Positions 12,458 through 24,702 of a DNA stretch of 64,000 nucleotides are shown piece after piece (within the stretch, counting starts at the first letter, position 1; each line of letters starts with the position of its first letter). Both the position numbers and the translations under genes were made by a program. Source of the DNA: Diadema setosum. Taxonomy: Eukaryota > Echinodermata > Echinoidea > Diadematoida > Diadematidae. Below the pieces are notes generated by a model, which worked only from the letters and a program-made list of their open reading frames with translations, was not told the origin of the DNA and did no database searches. The DNA lies in the NCBI GenBank assembly GCA_033980235.1, contig CM067065.1, positions 5,251,328-5,315,327 of the forward strand, in the 5' to 3' direction.

Positions 12458-13542
12458 ACTGTGCTCACGAGTCACATTCAGGTTGATTAATAATTTTCTT
12501 TGTTTGGCACATGTGGCTCTCTGTGAACCAGCATGTATGATACAGATTTTACTTTGTGTAGCATGCTGCTGTAGATTGAATAGTGAATACAATTGGGTTT
12601 ATGCCACAAGGAGCATTGACTGAGGCACTGTTTGTGAGGGGAAGCTAGTGACTCCGTGCTCACAACCGCCCTTTTCACAGAGAGCTTTCATACTAATACA
12701 ACGAGCTCGTTTGTGAATTTCTTCTCATTACACTAACTGCCAATCAAGTGATTATTTGTGTACCGAGTGTGTTTGTGTGTGAGCGTGTGAGTGCAATTTA
12801 ATATAGTCGGGATGCAAAATTTGCAATACGTATGAAATTCACCGACGTGCATTTCGTAAATTAGTTTTAGCTGGTGCTTATTGTGGGCTGGTTAAAACAT
12901 TTTCTGATTGCATTTTGCTGGGTTCTTTGTGCACATGTATGGAGACTATTATTGTTCGATCTCTAACACGTGATTGAAGAGGTGGAGCCTACAGCCGTTG
13001 CACCCTCTGTTCACCTTCCAAGATTGTGCTTGTATTAAGGCATAGTGCCTGCACAGAAATGTACATTGTTCAAAGTGTGTGATATTTAATACACTGTAGT
13101 TTAATTGACAGTTCATACGATGTGCAACATATATGATGTACTGTTCAAGCTTTTGAATGAAATGTCATTTGCAGCTATTGTAGTTTGCAATACAGATTTA
13201 TTTCTGTATTTGAACATTCATTGTTTAAACATATGTTTAGATTAGGCATTTCAGATTAGTACTGTATCCGATCACAAAGTATCACAGGTTTATCTACATG
13301 TATGTATTTTGAACATTCAGTAAGTTTAGAAAGGTGTTTCAGATTTAAATGGTACATCTGATCACAAACGAGTTCTGTTTGCGGTGTGAAAGCCCTCATA
13401 GTGCTCCCTCACTACCTCCCTTCACTGAGGCAGCTCGGGCAGCTTAATTGCAAATTAGCCTGCAGCAAGTCAGTGTTTCAGACCTCTGTGCTTCTAAATA
13501 GTCTTGACACAGACTTCTTTCCGCCATTTTTCGCTCCCTCTT

Positions 13543-13643
13543 TTAACCCGTTGAGGACGGACTGATTTTGCTACAACACGCATTTCCAGTAGACACCTGC
13601 TCGAGTACATACTCGTGACTACGACTAGTCCTCAACGGGTTAA
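13543..13643. mobile_element. Family I mini-palindrome, copy 2
   Basis: TTAACCCGTTGAGGACG on the left and GTCCTCAACGGGTTAA on the right, 101 bp in all. The internal TTGCTACAACACGCATTTCC is the reverse complement of the GGAAATGCGTGTTGTAGCAA block in the other copies, so this copy is inverted. TTAA is present at both ends. Confidence 0.85.
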
Positions 13644-13879
13644 TGGGAACACTACAGCCCATTGTATTGACTGTGTACTGTATGTAAATACGTTGCCAAC
13701 AGGACCGAAAAGGTTGATTTTGCTTTGTTTCACTAGTCTTGTACCAGGCATCTTAAATATTAAATGTGATGCTATTTTCTTGTACATCAGGTAGGTATAG
13801 AGGTTTAGAGGAGTGACAGGTCTCCCAGTTGCACTAGAATGGAAGCTGAGCATTTGCAGTTCATGTACATGGAGCGTAT

Positions 13880-14064
13880 CCGGGCAATTACTCCCAGAGG
13901 GCAATTACCCCCCAGCTAAATACTGGTTAGTGGTTAAAGGTTAGAGTAAAGATTAGGATTAGGGTTAGGTTTAGGGTTAGGAGTTAGGGTTAGGGTTAGG
14001 ATTAGGTTCAGGATTAGGATTAGGATTAGGGTAAGGGGAAAGGTGTGGGCTAATTGCCCAGGGG
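13880..14064. mobile_element. Inverted-repeat element with TTAGGG-like core
   Basis: The ends are imperfect inverted repeats built on GGGCAATTA and TAATTGCCC. Between them lie about 15 TTAGGG/ATTAGG-like units (13935-14035). The telomere-like array is therefore again internal to an inverted-repeat unit, as in family G. Confidence 0.6.
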
Positions 14065-14599
14065 TTAATTGTACTAGACCCACATGGACATACAGGCCTA
14101 CTACATTGGTACTGAAAAGAGAGCAGTTTAATGCTATGAGGACCGTTTCACACTATAAAAGCAGTTCAGATATGACAAGGTTGCGCATGGGCAGTTGTTG
14201 ACTTTATGCCCCCGATTTCAACCAATCAGAATCAGAAATTTATCAAACGATGTATGAAATTTATAACAATATCTTTAACCAATGGGCAATTTCCATTTCA
14301 AAGCCATCTGTAGCTTTAGATTGAAGTCGACACGAGCATGGATTTTTGCAAAGGGAAAGTCTTGAAATGTATATATTCACCACAGTTTTTTTTTTCCACT
14401 GGAAAGTACCAACACTGCTGCAGCTGCCCTTCTGTACTTTATGTATGTATGGATGAATACTTGAGTGTGTGTGTGTGTGTGACCTATTACCCCTCCCCCC
14501 ACCTTACTTCCAGGAGAATGAGTGGGAAAAGAGAATCTCTATGGAAGATGTGTCTACAGTTCATAAACTGATGTGTATCCCTTCTATAGTACTGTTGCC

Positions 14600-14860
14600 A
14601 CTGTAGTCAGAATGTTGAGAATCTTCAATCTGTAGCAGCCCCCGCGCTTGCACACCGCAGCGGGTGCCCCCTTGCTCGTTGACACGGGATCGCGTCCCTC
14701 GCCGATGATGCGGTATGCATGATAGCGACGTGCCAGTCGCCGTCGATTATCCACTTTAGATGACGGGGACTGGGAGCTCGCGGCAGATGACATTCTCGAG
14801 CCGCTGAGACACATTAGCGATTCCGAGCACATTTAGCGGCAATCAGCAGTAGGCTCGATG
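14600..14860. other. Complex GC-richer island
   Basis: Unique sequence with many CpGs. A minus-strand frame of 82 codons covers 14584-14832 but has no flanking splice signals I trust and resembles no known protein. Treated as non-coding. Confidence 0.25.
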
Positions 14861-15183
14861 ACGATGACTTTAAGTCATCTCTGTCGCATCTCTTCTCTTT
14901 TTTTTTCTGCTTCTTCTTTCATCCTTCTCTGTCTGCATCTACATATTGCTGCATTGCCAGGGTCTGATGAAGGCCTGACAAGATGAGCGCTCATAGTAAT
15001 GTGCACAGAGGCGCAGAAGTCATAATAGAGCTTCCTGTCAGTCTTGATATCTCACAGTGCATTATAGAGTCGAGATGTTGCCATCTGAAAAAGTGATGGT
15101 GAATATGAAATTAAATTGTTCTTTTTTTGTGTATGTCAGTGTTTCTCTGTTAGTTTGTGTCATTTTTCACTTTTGCCTTTGTG

Positions 15184-15579
15184 TTAAAGGGATTGTATAA
15201 TTTTGGTTGAGACCTAACTTCAAGTTACTAACATTTTTTGGGTGAGATAATGAGAAATTTCTTCTGAAATATGAAAAAGCATGTAGTTCCTAGAGGGATT
15301 CAACGCTTATTTGATAAAAACTGGTTGTGACAAAGCTGAGATAACCACAACAGAGCAATCCCAATAATAGGTGGGACTCACCAAGTTTTATTAGGATTGC
15401 TATGTTTTACTTTGTCTTTAGACGTCTCAGTTATTACAAAGCCAAATTTCATCTAATAAACTTTGAATTCCTCTTTACAGAATGTTATCTTGTGTATTAT
15501 TTCATAACAAAAGTAGTTTCTTGAGTATCTTGCAAAAAGTTAATAGCCCATTCCTCACCTCCCCCAATACTATACCTTT
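15184..15579 (+). mobile_element. Family A foldback MITE, copy A2
   Basis: TTAAAGGGATTG at the left; the right end is decayed (TATACCTTTG). The left arm has GTTGAGACCTAACTTCAAGT, which serves as an empty-site comparison for the nested pair at 51.7 kb. End 2 is on the left. The core GGCTGAGATATCC is mutated, so this is an older copy. Confidence 0.8.
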
Positions 15580-16110
15580 GTGTTGAATGCTTTATACAAT
15601 GGAACATTTAGAGGGTCTTTGAATGTTCCATACTCAAGGCATTATTACTGTAGCTGCAGAATGCCACTTTTCTGTTGGGCCAGAACTTGGACCAAAGTTG
15701 TCTTGCTATTCACAAACAAGAGATGTGAGTGCTCAGAAGCTCTTGTCTGCGTTGGTTTCCTGTGAAGCAAAGTATCTGTGCCCCCTATTGATGATCAACG
15801 ATTTTCAATATTACAAGATCTTTTTCAGGGTGAATGCTTCGGTCTGTACTTTACAGCTCAGGCAGCAATCAGAAAACTGAGATGTGTTGGTCACTGACCC
15901 TAGCAGTGTATAGATCTGTCTTTGTGTATTTTGTGAAATATATGCTTATATTCCTCCTTTTAATACTCTTGTATCTTGCTATTTTCTTTGTTTCCACCCT
16001 TTCTCTGAATGTCCTGTATTTCCTTATTCTATTCCAAGCACTTCATATATTTTGTCTCTTGTCTATTTTTATTTTGTGTTTTGTTTTGTTTTGTTTTGCT
16101 TTGTTTGTTT

Positions 16111-16124
16111 GTTTATTTATTTAC

Positions 16125-16171
<47 letters not shown>

Positions 16172-16176
16172 TTCAT

Positions 16177-16270
<94 letters not shown>
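16111..16270. repeat. (TTTA)n microsatellite
   Basis: About 39 TTTA units with two interruptions (ACTTA, TTCA). Three phases stay open and give spurious Leu-Phe-Ile-Tyr proteins on the + strand. Confidence 0.95.
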
Positions 16271-16273
<3 letters not shown>

Positions 16274-16317
16274 TTATGTCTTTGTTTTCCCTGTCTCTGT
16301 TTCTCTCACTTTCGTCA

Positions 16318-16695
16318 GGAATGGTGTAGTTTTGGTTGAGATGTGCCTTCCGGTTTCCAACTTTTGTGTGAGATAATAAAAACCTCGCGTGAAATATGAA
16401 AGAGCATACATTTGTAAGAGGATTTAAAAAGTTGAATTGATGAAATTTGGATTTGAAATGGCTGAGATATCCAAAAACAAAGAGGTCCTAATAAAAGGTG
16501 ACACCCAACTTTAATTACAACCACTTTGCTTTTGGATATCTCAGCCATTTCAAAACTGATTTTCTTCAAATAAACTTTTATTTCCTCTTTAATAGGATTG
16601 TATGCGCTTTAATATTTCATAAGTGGTTTCTGATTTTCTCGCAAAAAGTTCAAATCTGAATCTACCATATCAACCCACACTTTACCATTCCCTTA
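16318..16695 (+). mobile_element. Family A foldback MITE, copy A3
   Basis: Left end eroded (AATGGTGTAGTTTTGGTTGA), right end ATTCCCTTAG. The cores GGCTGAGATATCC and GGATATCTCAGCC are intact around AAAGGTGACACCCAACTTTA. End 2 is on the left. It follows the TTTA microsatellite closely. Confidence 0.82.
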
Positions 16696-17269
16696 GATTT
16701 TCTCAGCTTTGCTCCAATTTTCTACAATGTATCTCATCTATGTTCTTCTGTTCACTTTCCACCCTCTTTTTTTCTTTCTCTGTTTCAAGAATTTTATATC
16801 ACTTTTTTAATACTGTGCTTCTGTTGACTGTCTCTGTATATCTTTGTCTTTTTTTAAATCTTTGCTTCTAAATTTTCCCATTTCTCTCTGCTGGTCCTGA
16901 TTTCCTCTTTTCTTACTTTCTCTTTCTCGTCCTCTCTTCTTTGAATATATTTCTCTCTTCTCTATATTTTTGTTTCTCTTATATTTATCTGCCTTCATTT
17001 CTACCTCTCCCTCTATATCTCTTCTATTGCCTATCTCTCTCTCTCTCTCTCTCTCTCATTTTCTCTATTTCTCTTTTGTTGTCTATCTACCCGTAGAAAT
17101 ACTTTTTCTCTATTTCTCCCAAACCCGCTGTTGCTGTTATTCCAAAGCCATTGCCCATTGCCATAATTAGCCCAGAATCTCCCTATTGAATGCTGCTGCA
17201 CACACTCTGGGGATGTAGCCTGTGTTCATTACTGGACTGCTCCCTGTGGACTGATGCAGGATGAGAGAA

Positions 17270-17306
17270 GGGGGTGGGGTGGGGGTGGTGGGGGGGGGGG
17301 GAGGGT
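17270..17306 (+). repeat. G-rich tract with quadruplex potential
   Basis: At least four runs of four or more G with one- to two-base spacers. It would lie in the sense strand of the pre-mRNA. Confidence 0.7.
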
Positions 17307-19319
17307 AATGAGGAGCGAGGAACGAGGGAGCCACTTGCTCCATTCCACATGACACATTACGAACAAAATCTCTCGGGACGTACCCATTCTTGCTATACTC
17401 TCCATTATTGGTCTGTACACAGTCTGTATGCAGTGCTGCTTACCATAAGTCCATTGCAATAAGATTATGCTGTGGATTTTTAATCCCATCACATATTACT
17501 CATCCCTTAGCATGTGTAATCAATTCATTTTGGTTTTATTGGCTGATTGATTAGTGTGAGTTCGTCATTCACATCAGAGACTAGTCGTTGGATGTATGTA
17601 CACCATTACAGCTCTTTGTACTTGCAAGTTGCACTTGTGGGTTGTAGGAGGTTTCTTTATCACACACACACACCCTCACACACACACACCCTCACACACA
17701 CATTTTCGTTATGCACACATACAAATGACACAGTTATTGTACAAATACGACCAAGAGAATATGACCCCTCCCCCTCCCCCCTCCCCCCACACACACACTC
17801 GCCCCACTCAACAGTCTCCACTGCCTCCGTAAAAATCGGTAGCTCGCGATTGGCTACCACTGCCATTGTCCATTTCTCCCATACATCCCACATTGTGTGG
17901 ATCAACACTGTCTCCATGGATAGCGGTCACACAATGAGGTCAGTTTTGTTAATTTCAAAATGCACAGAGATAGCCTGAAAAGTATGCATGCCCTACAGGT
18001 ACATTTTTTTTTTTTAACCTGTGTGTGGGGTGTGAAATACAGTGTGCATTTTGGAGTGTTGGTCATTTCAAACATCTACTGTGTAGATTCTTAATATTCT
18101 TTTTTTTTTGTAGTAACTAAGCCTACAATAAAATGTAGCAATGTCTTTGTAATCTGATGTAATATCTACATGTGTACACTAGGTGTTCCTCATTATTATG
18201 TTTTCTTTCATCATTCACAGTTGAACACAAGTTCTGCTTTTTATAATAATGTTTTACTTCAGGAGTGAGAGTCATCTTTTCTCTGACAGTGAGTGCTAGA
18301 ATTTGCAAATAGAATTTACAAACCTTTCTGTAAAGGTCGCGCTTGTGCATTTAGAATAGGTTGCAATTTGGTAAAATAGAATTTATTATAAAAACAAGCC
18401 ACAAAATGTTGATATGTGATTTATTTATTTATTCTTAAAATCTATCCATTTAAAAGTATGTAAATGTTCAGTTAGGAATGGTGAATGTTTTCCTTTTTCT
18501 CTTTCTCAAATTTTGGATTGAACTCCACAATAGATGCTTTAAAGGGAATGAACAGTCTCCGCCAGATTTTGAATTCTATTTGATATTTATGCAATTAACC
18601 TGTGAACTGTCCTTGGAAAGCTGTCCGTATTGTGTGAAGGCATTGTAAGGTCCCCCTTGTCTCGGCTTAGTCATCAACGCCTACTGCCATCATCGCAGCG
18701 CTGCAGCAAATTAAATTCTGATTTCTCATTCATTCATTGATGCGACTACTGTCCAGATTCTCGTTGCTATGGTATGCTCGGCTAGGCTCTTTTCAGACTC
18801 TGTGTAGCTAAAGCAAAAATTGGAATGATGGAACAGTTTTGTTTAGTCTTGTTTCAGCAAATTTATTTCGAGAAGCTTGTATGAACTCTCCTTGAGTGGT
18901 ATTTGGGCGATCCATAACTCCACAGTTTTATGATAAATTTATGATTTTTCTTCATGTATTTTTTTTTTTTTTACGGTGTGTCGAGATTCCTACATTCATT
19001 GGAATAAAAATGAATGAGAGATGAGTTTAATGACTACCGGTATTGAATTATGTTAAGCTATAGCTAGTGGAAACTATAATGATCAAGCGATTCTTTTTTT
19101 TTAATCAGTGCTACGGATTGCTGTACATGCCCAAGAGGTTGACTGAAGTTTAAAGATATTTCAAGAAGGAGGTTTACATGTTTGGTTGTTTGTTTTGTAG
19201 GTCAACTCTCCTGTTTGTAACTCATGACCGTCCCCCATGAATACAAAAGTTTAATCAATGCCAAACAAACAGACAAGCACACAAACAACCAGCAAAAAAC
19301 GCAAACAAACAATCAGATG

Positions 19320-19620
19320 TCCCTGCTTTCACAATTTTGTCACGGAGCATCTCTCGAGCAGATATCAATATTTCTATCTTGGCAAAGAGGCAGGCATCCG
19401 TGCGGCTTATCACTTGGAATTCTACCAATGCCTCTCTCTTGGTTGTAGTCCTGCATTGATTGAACTCAGCCTTCGATGTCCCCAGCTTAACCCTTGGAGG
19501 GAGCTAAGGTCAACCGTGTACTTGAGATGGTTGGTCACCCAAGGTCATGGTTACTCAAATTCTTCAGACAGTTATAGAAAAAATGCATATTGTCGTAGTG
19601 TGGATGAGTTGATCCTGTAA
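19320..19620. other. Complex unique island
   Basis: Unique, non-repetitive sequence with a 120-codon + strand frame (19258-19620) that resembles no known protein and has no clear splice boundaries. It is a candidate conserved non-coding block by composition only. Confidence 0.22.
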
Positions 19621-19662
19621 ACTGGATTGGCCTTTAAGTGGAATTCCAGACTAGACTGATAT

Positions 19663-20437
19663 GGGCAATTCCGCAGTTAGGTGGACATGACATGGATAAA
19701 AGAAATGTGCCTCTTTATCTTACCCTTTAATCTAGGTATCAACTAATGCCATGGATGTTCACCAATAATTAGGGTCTTTCAAATTCAGTAGATTTTATTT
19801 TTCGTATTCATTGATTTTGTGAGATCTAAAACCATCATTTAAAATGTACATGTGGGACTGGGGATGCTGAAATTCACTTAAATGCAAATTACAGTGGGTT
19901 CCTTTGAAATTTTTTCCTCAAAGTTTTGCTAAAGGGTAAAAGATGAATACATTTAAATACTCCAGAAGTCATGTGACATTTTGTCAATTACAAAAGGGTG
20001 AAATGACCTGCGGAATTACTCCGGACAAATGTAACGTTACTAACCGTAACGTTACTAACCATGCTTTTGGGGGTCTAGCTAAAAAATTATTGGTCGAACT
20101 GCTAAAAAAATTTGCATGAACATTTGTCATGATGCAATAATTGAAATTAATGCAACACTTTGTTTGAAGTAACTTGAATTTTTGCACACTTTTTGGTACA
20201 AGACATTGATTTTTTTGTCATGTCCTTTTTTCGTAACGTTACTAACCAGCCCTTTAAGTTGCTATAGCAATTCTAATATTTCTTGGATTGTGTTCATTCT
20301 TTTCTGTATCATAAACCTGGGAAGGATGAACATGTTTTTGACATAATTTTGACTTGAAGTGAATAAATGGAAATTTAGTGGTAAAAACAAATATCTAAAT
20401 TTGTTCAAATGTAACGTTACTAACCGCGGAATTGCCC
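19663..20437 (+). mobile_element. 775-bp TIR element, copy L1 (4-bp TSD ATAT)
   Basis: Ends are GGGCAATTCCGC and GCGGAATTGCCC. Flanking ATAT occurs at 19659-19662 and at 20438-20441, an intact 4-bp target duplication. GTAACGTTACTAACC occurs at 20031, 20046 (tandem), 20233 and 20411. Near the middle, GCGGAATTACTCC resembles the terminus, suggesting two fused half-units. No open frame. Four-base duplications occur in Sola- and Chapaev-type transposons, but I cannot assign a family. Confidence 0.9.
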
Positions 20438-21215
20438 ATATAAAGAAAAAGTAAGATTCTATGAAAACAACAGTAAAACTTTGATCAAAATTGGATAAGA
20501 ATAAATGAAGTACCCCAGCTGTATATGATGTTCATAACTTTATAAAATATTTGTATGCTCTTTTTTGGGGTGGGGTAGTGGGGTGGAAAAGTGGAGTGGG
20601 GTAGTGGAAAAACTATTACAAATTAACTCTTTCCTATTCTGCTCCCACCACCCCTCAGAAAAAGATACACCATCTTTAAAGCTGGATCGTTTATTTTACC
20701 TCCAAGAAGAGGGTAATATTGCTCTAATTATTCCTCTAGTATGTTCTTCCCACAAGCACATCAATTGCCCGACATCGGTTTAAAATGTGGCTGTTGTAGG
20801 CTAATTATTATTGGAGGCAGCCTATCTCCAGGACGAGGTTGTTGAGTCGAAACTAAAACAACCAGGCACGCACCCAGGTGTGGCTGTTGATGGCAGATCC
20901 AGTTGCACTGGGCTCATAATGCAGAAACAGCTCGGCCTCCTTTGTTTTGAATGCACAGTGTTCCAACATGCTGGGACATGTAGGATGGATAGGGCCCAAT
21001 GTCAAAATGTGTGACTGGGGGAGTGTCGACTCGAAAAATCACCCCCAGTGTAAGCTGACCCCAAAGTGAATGTTGCTCCCAAGTTGCTGCCCTCAAGGAA
21101 TAGTTGACGTGCCTTGGGAGGTGGAAGAGGGGTTGGGATCAGCACCTTGCTGCCTGGATGGCTGTGAAAAGTCACTGAAGGGAGGGGTAACACCTCCCCC
21201 CCCCCCCACTCCACA

Positions 21216-21610
21216 TTAAAGGGTATGTACAGTTCTGGTTGAGGTGAGGATTTAGCTTTTAACGTTTTGCGTGATATTCAGAAACCACTCTATGAGATGT
21301 CAAAGAGCATGAAATCTAAGGGGTATCAAAAGTTTATTTGATGAAAATCGGTTTTGAAATGGCTGAGATATCCAAAACAAGGTGAAACATAGAGATCCTA
21401 ATAAAAGGCATGGCCTGTCTTTTATTATTATCACTTACTTGGATATCTCAGCCATTTGAAAACCAATTTTCATCAAATAAACGTTGAATCCTTCTTAAAA
21501 ATTAGGGCCTACATGTTCTTTCATATTTCATAAGAGGTTTCTCATTATCTCACTTAGGAATGTTCAAAACATGAATCCCCACCTCAACCAGTAATGTACA
21601 GTCCCTTTAA
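21216..21610 (-). mobile_element. Family A foldback MITE, copy A4
   Basis: TTAAAGGGTATGTACAG to CTGTACAGTCCCTTTAA-like ends with TTAA on both sides. End 1 (GAGGTGAGGATTTAGC) is on the left, so it is opposite in orientation to A1. The core hairpin is intact. It lies between the two copies of the 4-bp-TSD pair. Confidence 0.9.
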
Positions 21611-21661
21611 ACCTAGCCATCAAAACTGGGTATCAGGTAAATTGTAGGCCTACTTGCTTTG

Positions 21662-21845
21662 CCTTTCACATTCTGTAGACCAAAATTTTTCATATGTATT
21701 GTAATTTGGTGAATTCTGCCAGAGCCAATATTAGCAAAATTAAAATGCACTATGATTGTCCAAATACTAGGGCCTACACTGTGTATGCATTGAATGCCTG
21801 TGGCAATTCCCCAAAATTTCATGCCGTGAAAAAGGCTTGTAAGTA
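21662..21845 (-). mobile_element. Family D repeat, copy 2 (worn)
   Basis: Contains AAAATTAAAATGCACTATG, GCATTGAATGCC, GGCAATTCC and AAATTTCATGCCGTGAAAA in the order expected on the minus strand of family D. The boundaries are eroded. Confidence 0.45.
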
Positions 21846-22520
21846 ATATAGGCATGTAATTAATATAAAAAGTATTTTCCTCATAGCATACATGTAGACA
21901 AAAAGTCCCCTTACTTCCCTCCGCACCCCCATCCACCCCTCCAACATGAGATTTATTTAACCAGTTTAACTTAATGCAATAATGAGATAAAGGTATACGT
22001 GTACCTCTTTTATAAATTTGATTAATAGTGGAGGTACAAACTTACCAGTAGGCGTAAAGTCCTTTTGATCAATTGTTCTGTTTCTTTTTAAATGAAGTAA
22101 GCAGTGGATTCATATTCTGCCAACAATAGAGGTGTCATATGATATATTGTAATTTGTATACTAGTGTGTGTGTGTGTGGTGGGGGGGGGGGATGGGGAAT
22201 GGGGGATGGGCTGTGTTTATGAGCATTTTATGCTTGTTCAGCTTGTTTTGTGTGGGCAAAATCCAAAAAGTGTGTTTCCTTGTGAGAGAGTGTCATACAA
22301 GTTAGATCCACAGATCCAACCCTCATAGCCTTGTACAAACAGGAGAGGTGGGACCTGTCACCCAAACATATCCAGACAGTAGGGAGGGAGCTTCATTTCA
22401 CTGCACATAGTGAGTGAGTAAAGGAGCGAAAGGTCATTAGGCATCAGATTCCCAGGTCATCACGGGCTAGTCTCCTCTCAAGACTCTCCCATCATTTACC
22501 ATCACATCCTGGATGAAAAT

Positions 22521-22790
22521 GGTGACACACATTTGTTTGCTCCCACGACAATTGCACCAGTCTTTACAATTTTCTCCAAGGACTTTATGGCTGGGGTTAG
22601 GGTTGTGATCTGAGGGTTTTAGGTGTAGTTTGATGTGAGGATTAGGATGGGGCTTAGGGTAAGGTTTGTGGGTAGAATCATAGAGCTACAAGTTACAACC
22701 GGTTGTATAGCACCATGGTAGAATTTATGTTTGGCTTATAATCGCGTGCAGAACATATCATGGGAGCAATTGTCGGAGGAGCAAATGCCA
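22521..22790 (+). mobile_element. Family G repeat with telomere-like core, copy 2
   Basis: The ends GTTTGCTCCCACGACAATTG and CAATTGTCGGAGGAGCAAA are imperfect inverted repeats. The core holds GGGGTTAGGGTTG and GGATTAGGATGGGGCTTAGG. It aligns in inverse orientation with 7353-7562. Confidence 0.65.
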
Positions 22791-23025
22791 TGGAACAGTA
22801 TGAAATAATAAACTGCAGATGCCAGATTTCCTCGATTCTGTGGGAAGTTTCCTCAAAACAAATATATCTCTTCATGTTCAAAAGACATTGTAAAGTATGC
22901 CTGATTTAAATATGTTTTATTTTTACCTTCGAGATGCATGCAACACAGAAGTATCTCTGATTTCTTTTTGATATCTCCCTCATTTTGATGGGTGAATGTT
23001 GGTAGCCTTCTTAACAGTCCCAAGC

Positions 23026-23276
23026 TACTGTAAAGCATGACATTTTTGCAGCAAGACATTTTTGCAGCATGACATTTTTGCGAATTGGAGCTGGTGGCCT
23101 TTTTCGCAGCATGAAATTTTGTGAATTGCCAATAGCATTCAATGTAGGCCCTATCTAGCATAGACAAAAACTTTCATACGTATACGGTGCATTTTAATTT
23201 CACCAATCTTGGCTCTTTGAAAATTGGCGACAGTAAAATGCAAGCAAATTTTCTGTTTTAACAGTACACTATTGTT
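23026..23276 (+). mobile_element. Family D repeat, copy 3
   Basis: Left end TACTGTAAAGCATGA and right end TTTTAACAGTA give a short terminal inverted repeat. GCAGCATGAAATTTTGTGAA and GTGCATTTTAATTTCACC are inside. Confidence 0.65.
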
Positions 23277-23639
23277 TTTATGTACATGTCTGCAGATAAA
23301 ATCATAAATCATGTATTCAGAGCAGCAATGTCAATTGGTGACAAAATGAGAACTATGCAATCCTTTATAGCGTGTTTATCCCTTGGGCACCAGTCTGGAA
23401 TAGCAATAACATTTGTTTATTCTCTCTTCTATTTCACTTGTCTGTCCTTGTTTATCAATAAAATCCTATTTTGTTATCACAAATAAATGCTAGAAAATGA
23501 TCTGCATGATTATGTAAGTCTGCAGAAAGATGTTCATAGATATATCGAAGAGAAAGCGGGACAGAGATGGAGAGAGGGAGAGAGAGAGGAAGGAAAAAGA
23601 GAGATTGAGAGAAAAAAGAAGTTGAAAGTTGAAAGTCTC

Positions 23640-24120
23640 TGTCAGAGAATCGGTATCAAGGATGTAGTCAGCTCTGCTAGTCATCCGAGGACGGTGAAGT
23701 CCATAGTCAATGAAGATGGACCGTATCGGTGTGGCTCGAGTTATCCTAGGAATTTTTCAAGTGACATTTTCCATTATCTGTCCACGGATATATCTCTCAC
23801 TCAAGCCGCCAATAGTCGTCGGTAATGAGTTTTGGGTAACACGTAATTGAAAGTTGCACACCCGGATGACATCTAAAAAGCGGTCTCGCTTGCGGCGAGA
23901 TCCCATGGGCACAGAGCGGTGTGTGAGGAATTGCTTTAGTCCTATGCATACATATTCATGTTTGGTTATCAGAGTTCCCTGGGTACCCTTACACCCTGAC
24001 TGTCTAGTGACGTGGCTCTGGGCTTTATGCTTTACAAAGTGCCACACGGCTCCAAATGCTTTTCATCCACAGTCTAGCGATTTCATGAAATGGTAATTGG
24101 CTCGGTTCGTACTATGTGTC
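23640..24120. other. Complex unique island
   Basis: Unique sequence with higher CpG content after a GA-rich tract (23560-23620), for example AAGCGGTCTCGCTTGCGGCG. No protein is recognised in any frame. It is a candidate regulatory block by composition only. Confidence 0.22.
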
Positions 24121-24223
24121 GTCCGAACAGAACCATATCCAGGACCAAGCTGTCGTGCCTTTTCCTTATGAAGAGCAATGCAGCTTTGCACACTCCTGTA
24201 CACCAACAAAGGCTAGAGGTCAC

Positions 24224-24660
24224 TAGGCCCGTTCACACACAAGGGAAAAAGTGCGATTTAAAAATCGATTTTCTTATCGCGATCAAAATTTCGAAATTTT
24301 TTCCAGTGTGGACAGAAAAATCTCACTAATTACCGCGATCCTTATCGCGATCCAACTCGCACTATTAGTGCGATTTTTCAGAATAATCGCGATTATTTTG
24401 CCAAGCGTCGTGTGTGTGAGCGCGATCGAGATTCGGAAATCGGTATTTTTTGTCCCATCGTTCGTAGCGCGTGCGAAACTCTATTGAGACTGCGGGGTCA
24501 GTCTTCGGTCATGCAAGATTCGCGCATGCGCAGTTTGGCCACTGATCGTTCTTTCCTTGCTGCGAAGTGCGATTTTTCCCTGTGTATAAACGGTCGAAAA
24601 AAAAATCGAAATTTGGATCGCGATTGAAATTTCGATTTTCGTTGTTTGTGAACGGGCCTA
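24224..24660. mobile_element. 437-bp TIR element, GGCCCGTTCACA ends
   Basis: TAGGCCCGTTCACA at the left and TGTGAACGGGCCTA at the right. Many copies of short GCGAT/ATCGC blocks inside (ATCGCGATC at several points) form internal inverted repeats. The GGSCCGTTCACAC-type end recalls PIF/Harbinger transposons; a TA- or TNA-type duplication fits but is not resolved. It sits about 40 bp left of copy L2. Confidence 0.75.
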
Positions 24661-24702
24661 ATATGTTGCCTGGGAGGCAATGTACATGTATGTGTGTCAA
24701 AT

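Noticed and set aside
13935..14035. Interstitial telomere
   Set aside because: The TTAGGG-like array is bounded by inverted repeats and resembles cores of dispersed elements elsewhere in the window.
15834..16376. 180-codon + strand frame rich in Leu-Phe-Ile-Tyr
   Set aside because: Produced by the (TTTA)n microsatellite, which lacks stops in several phases.
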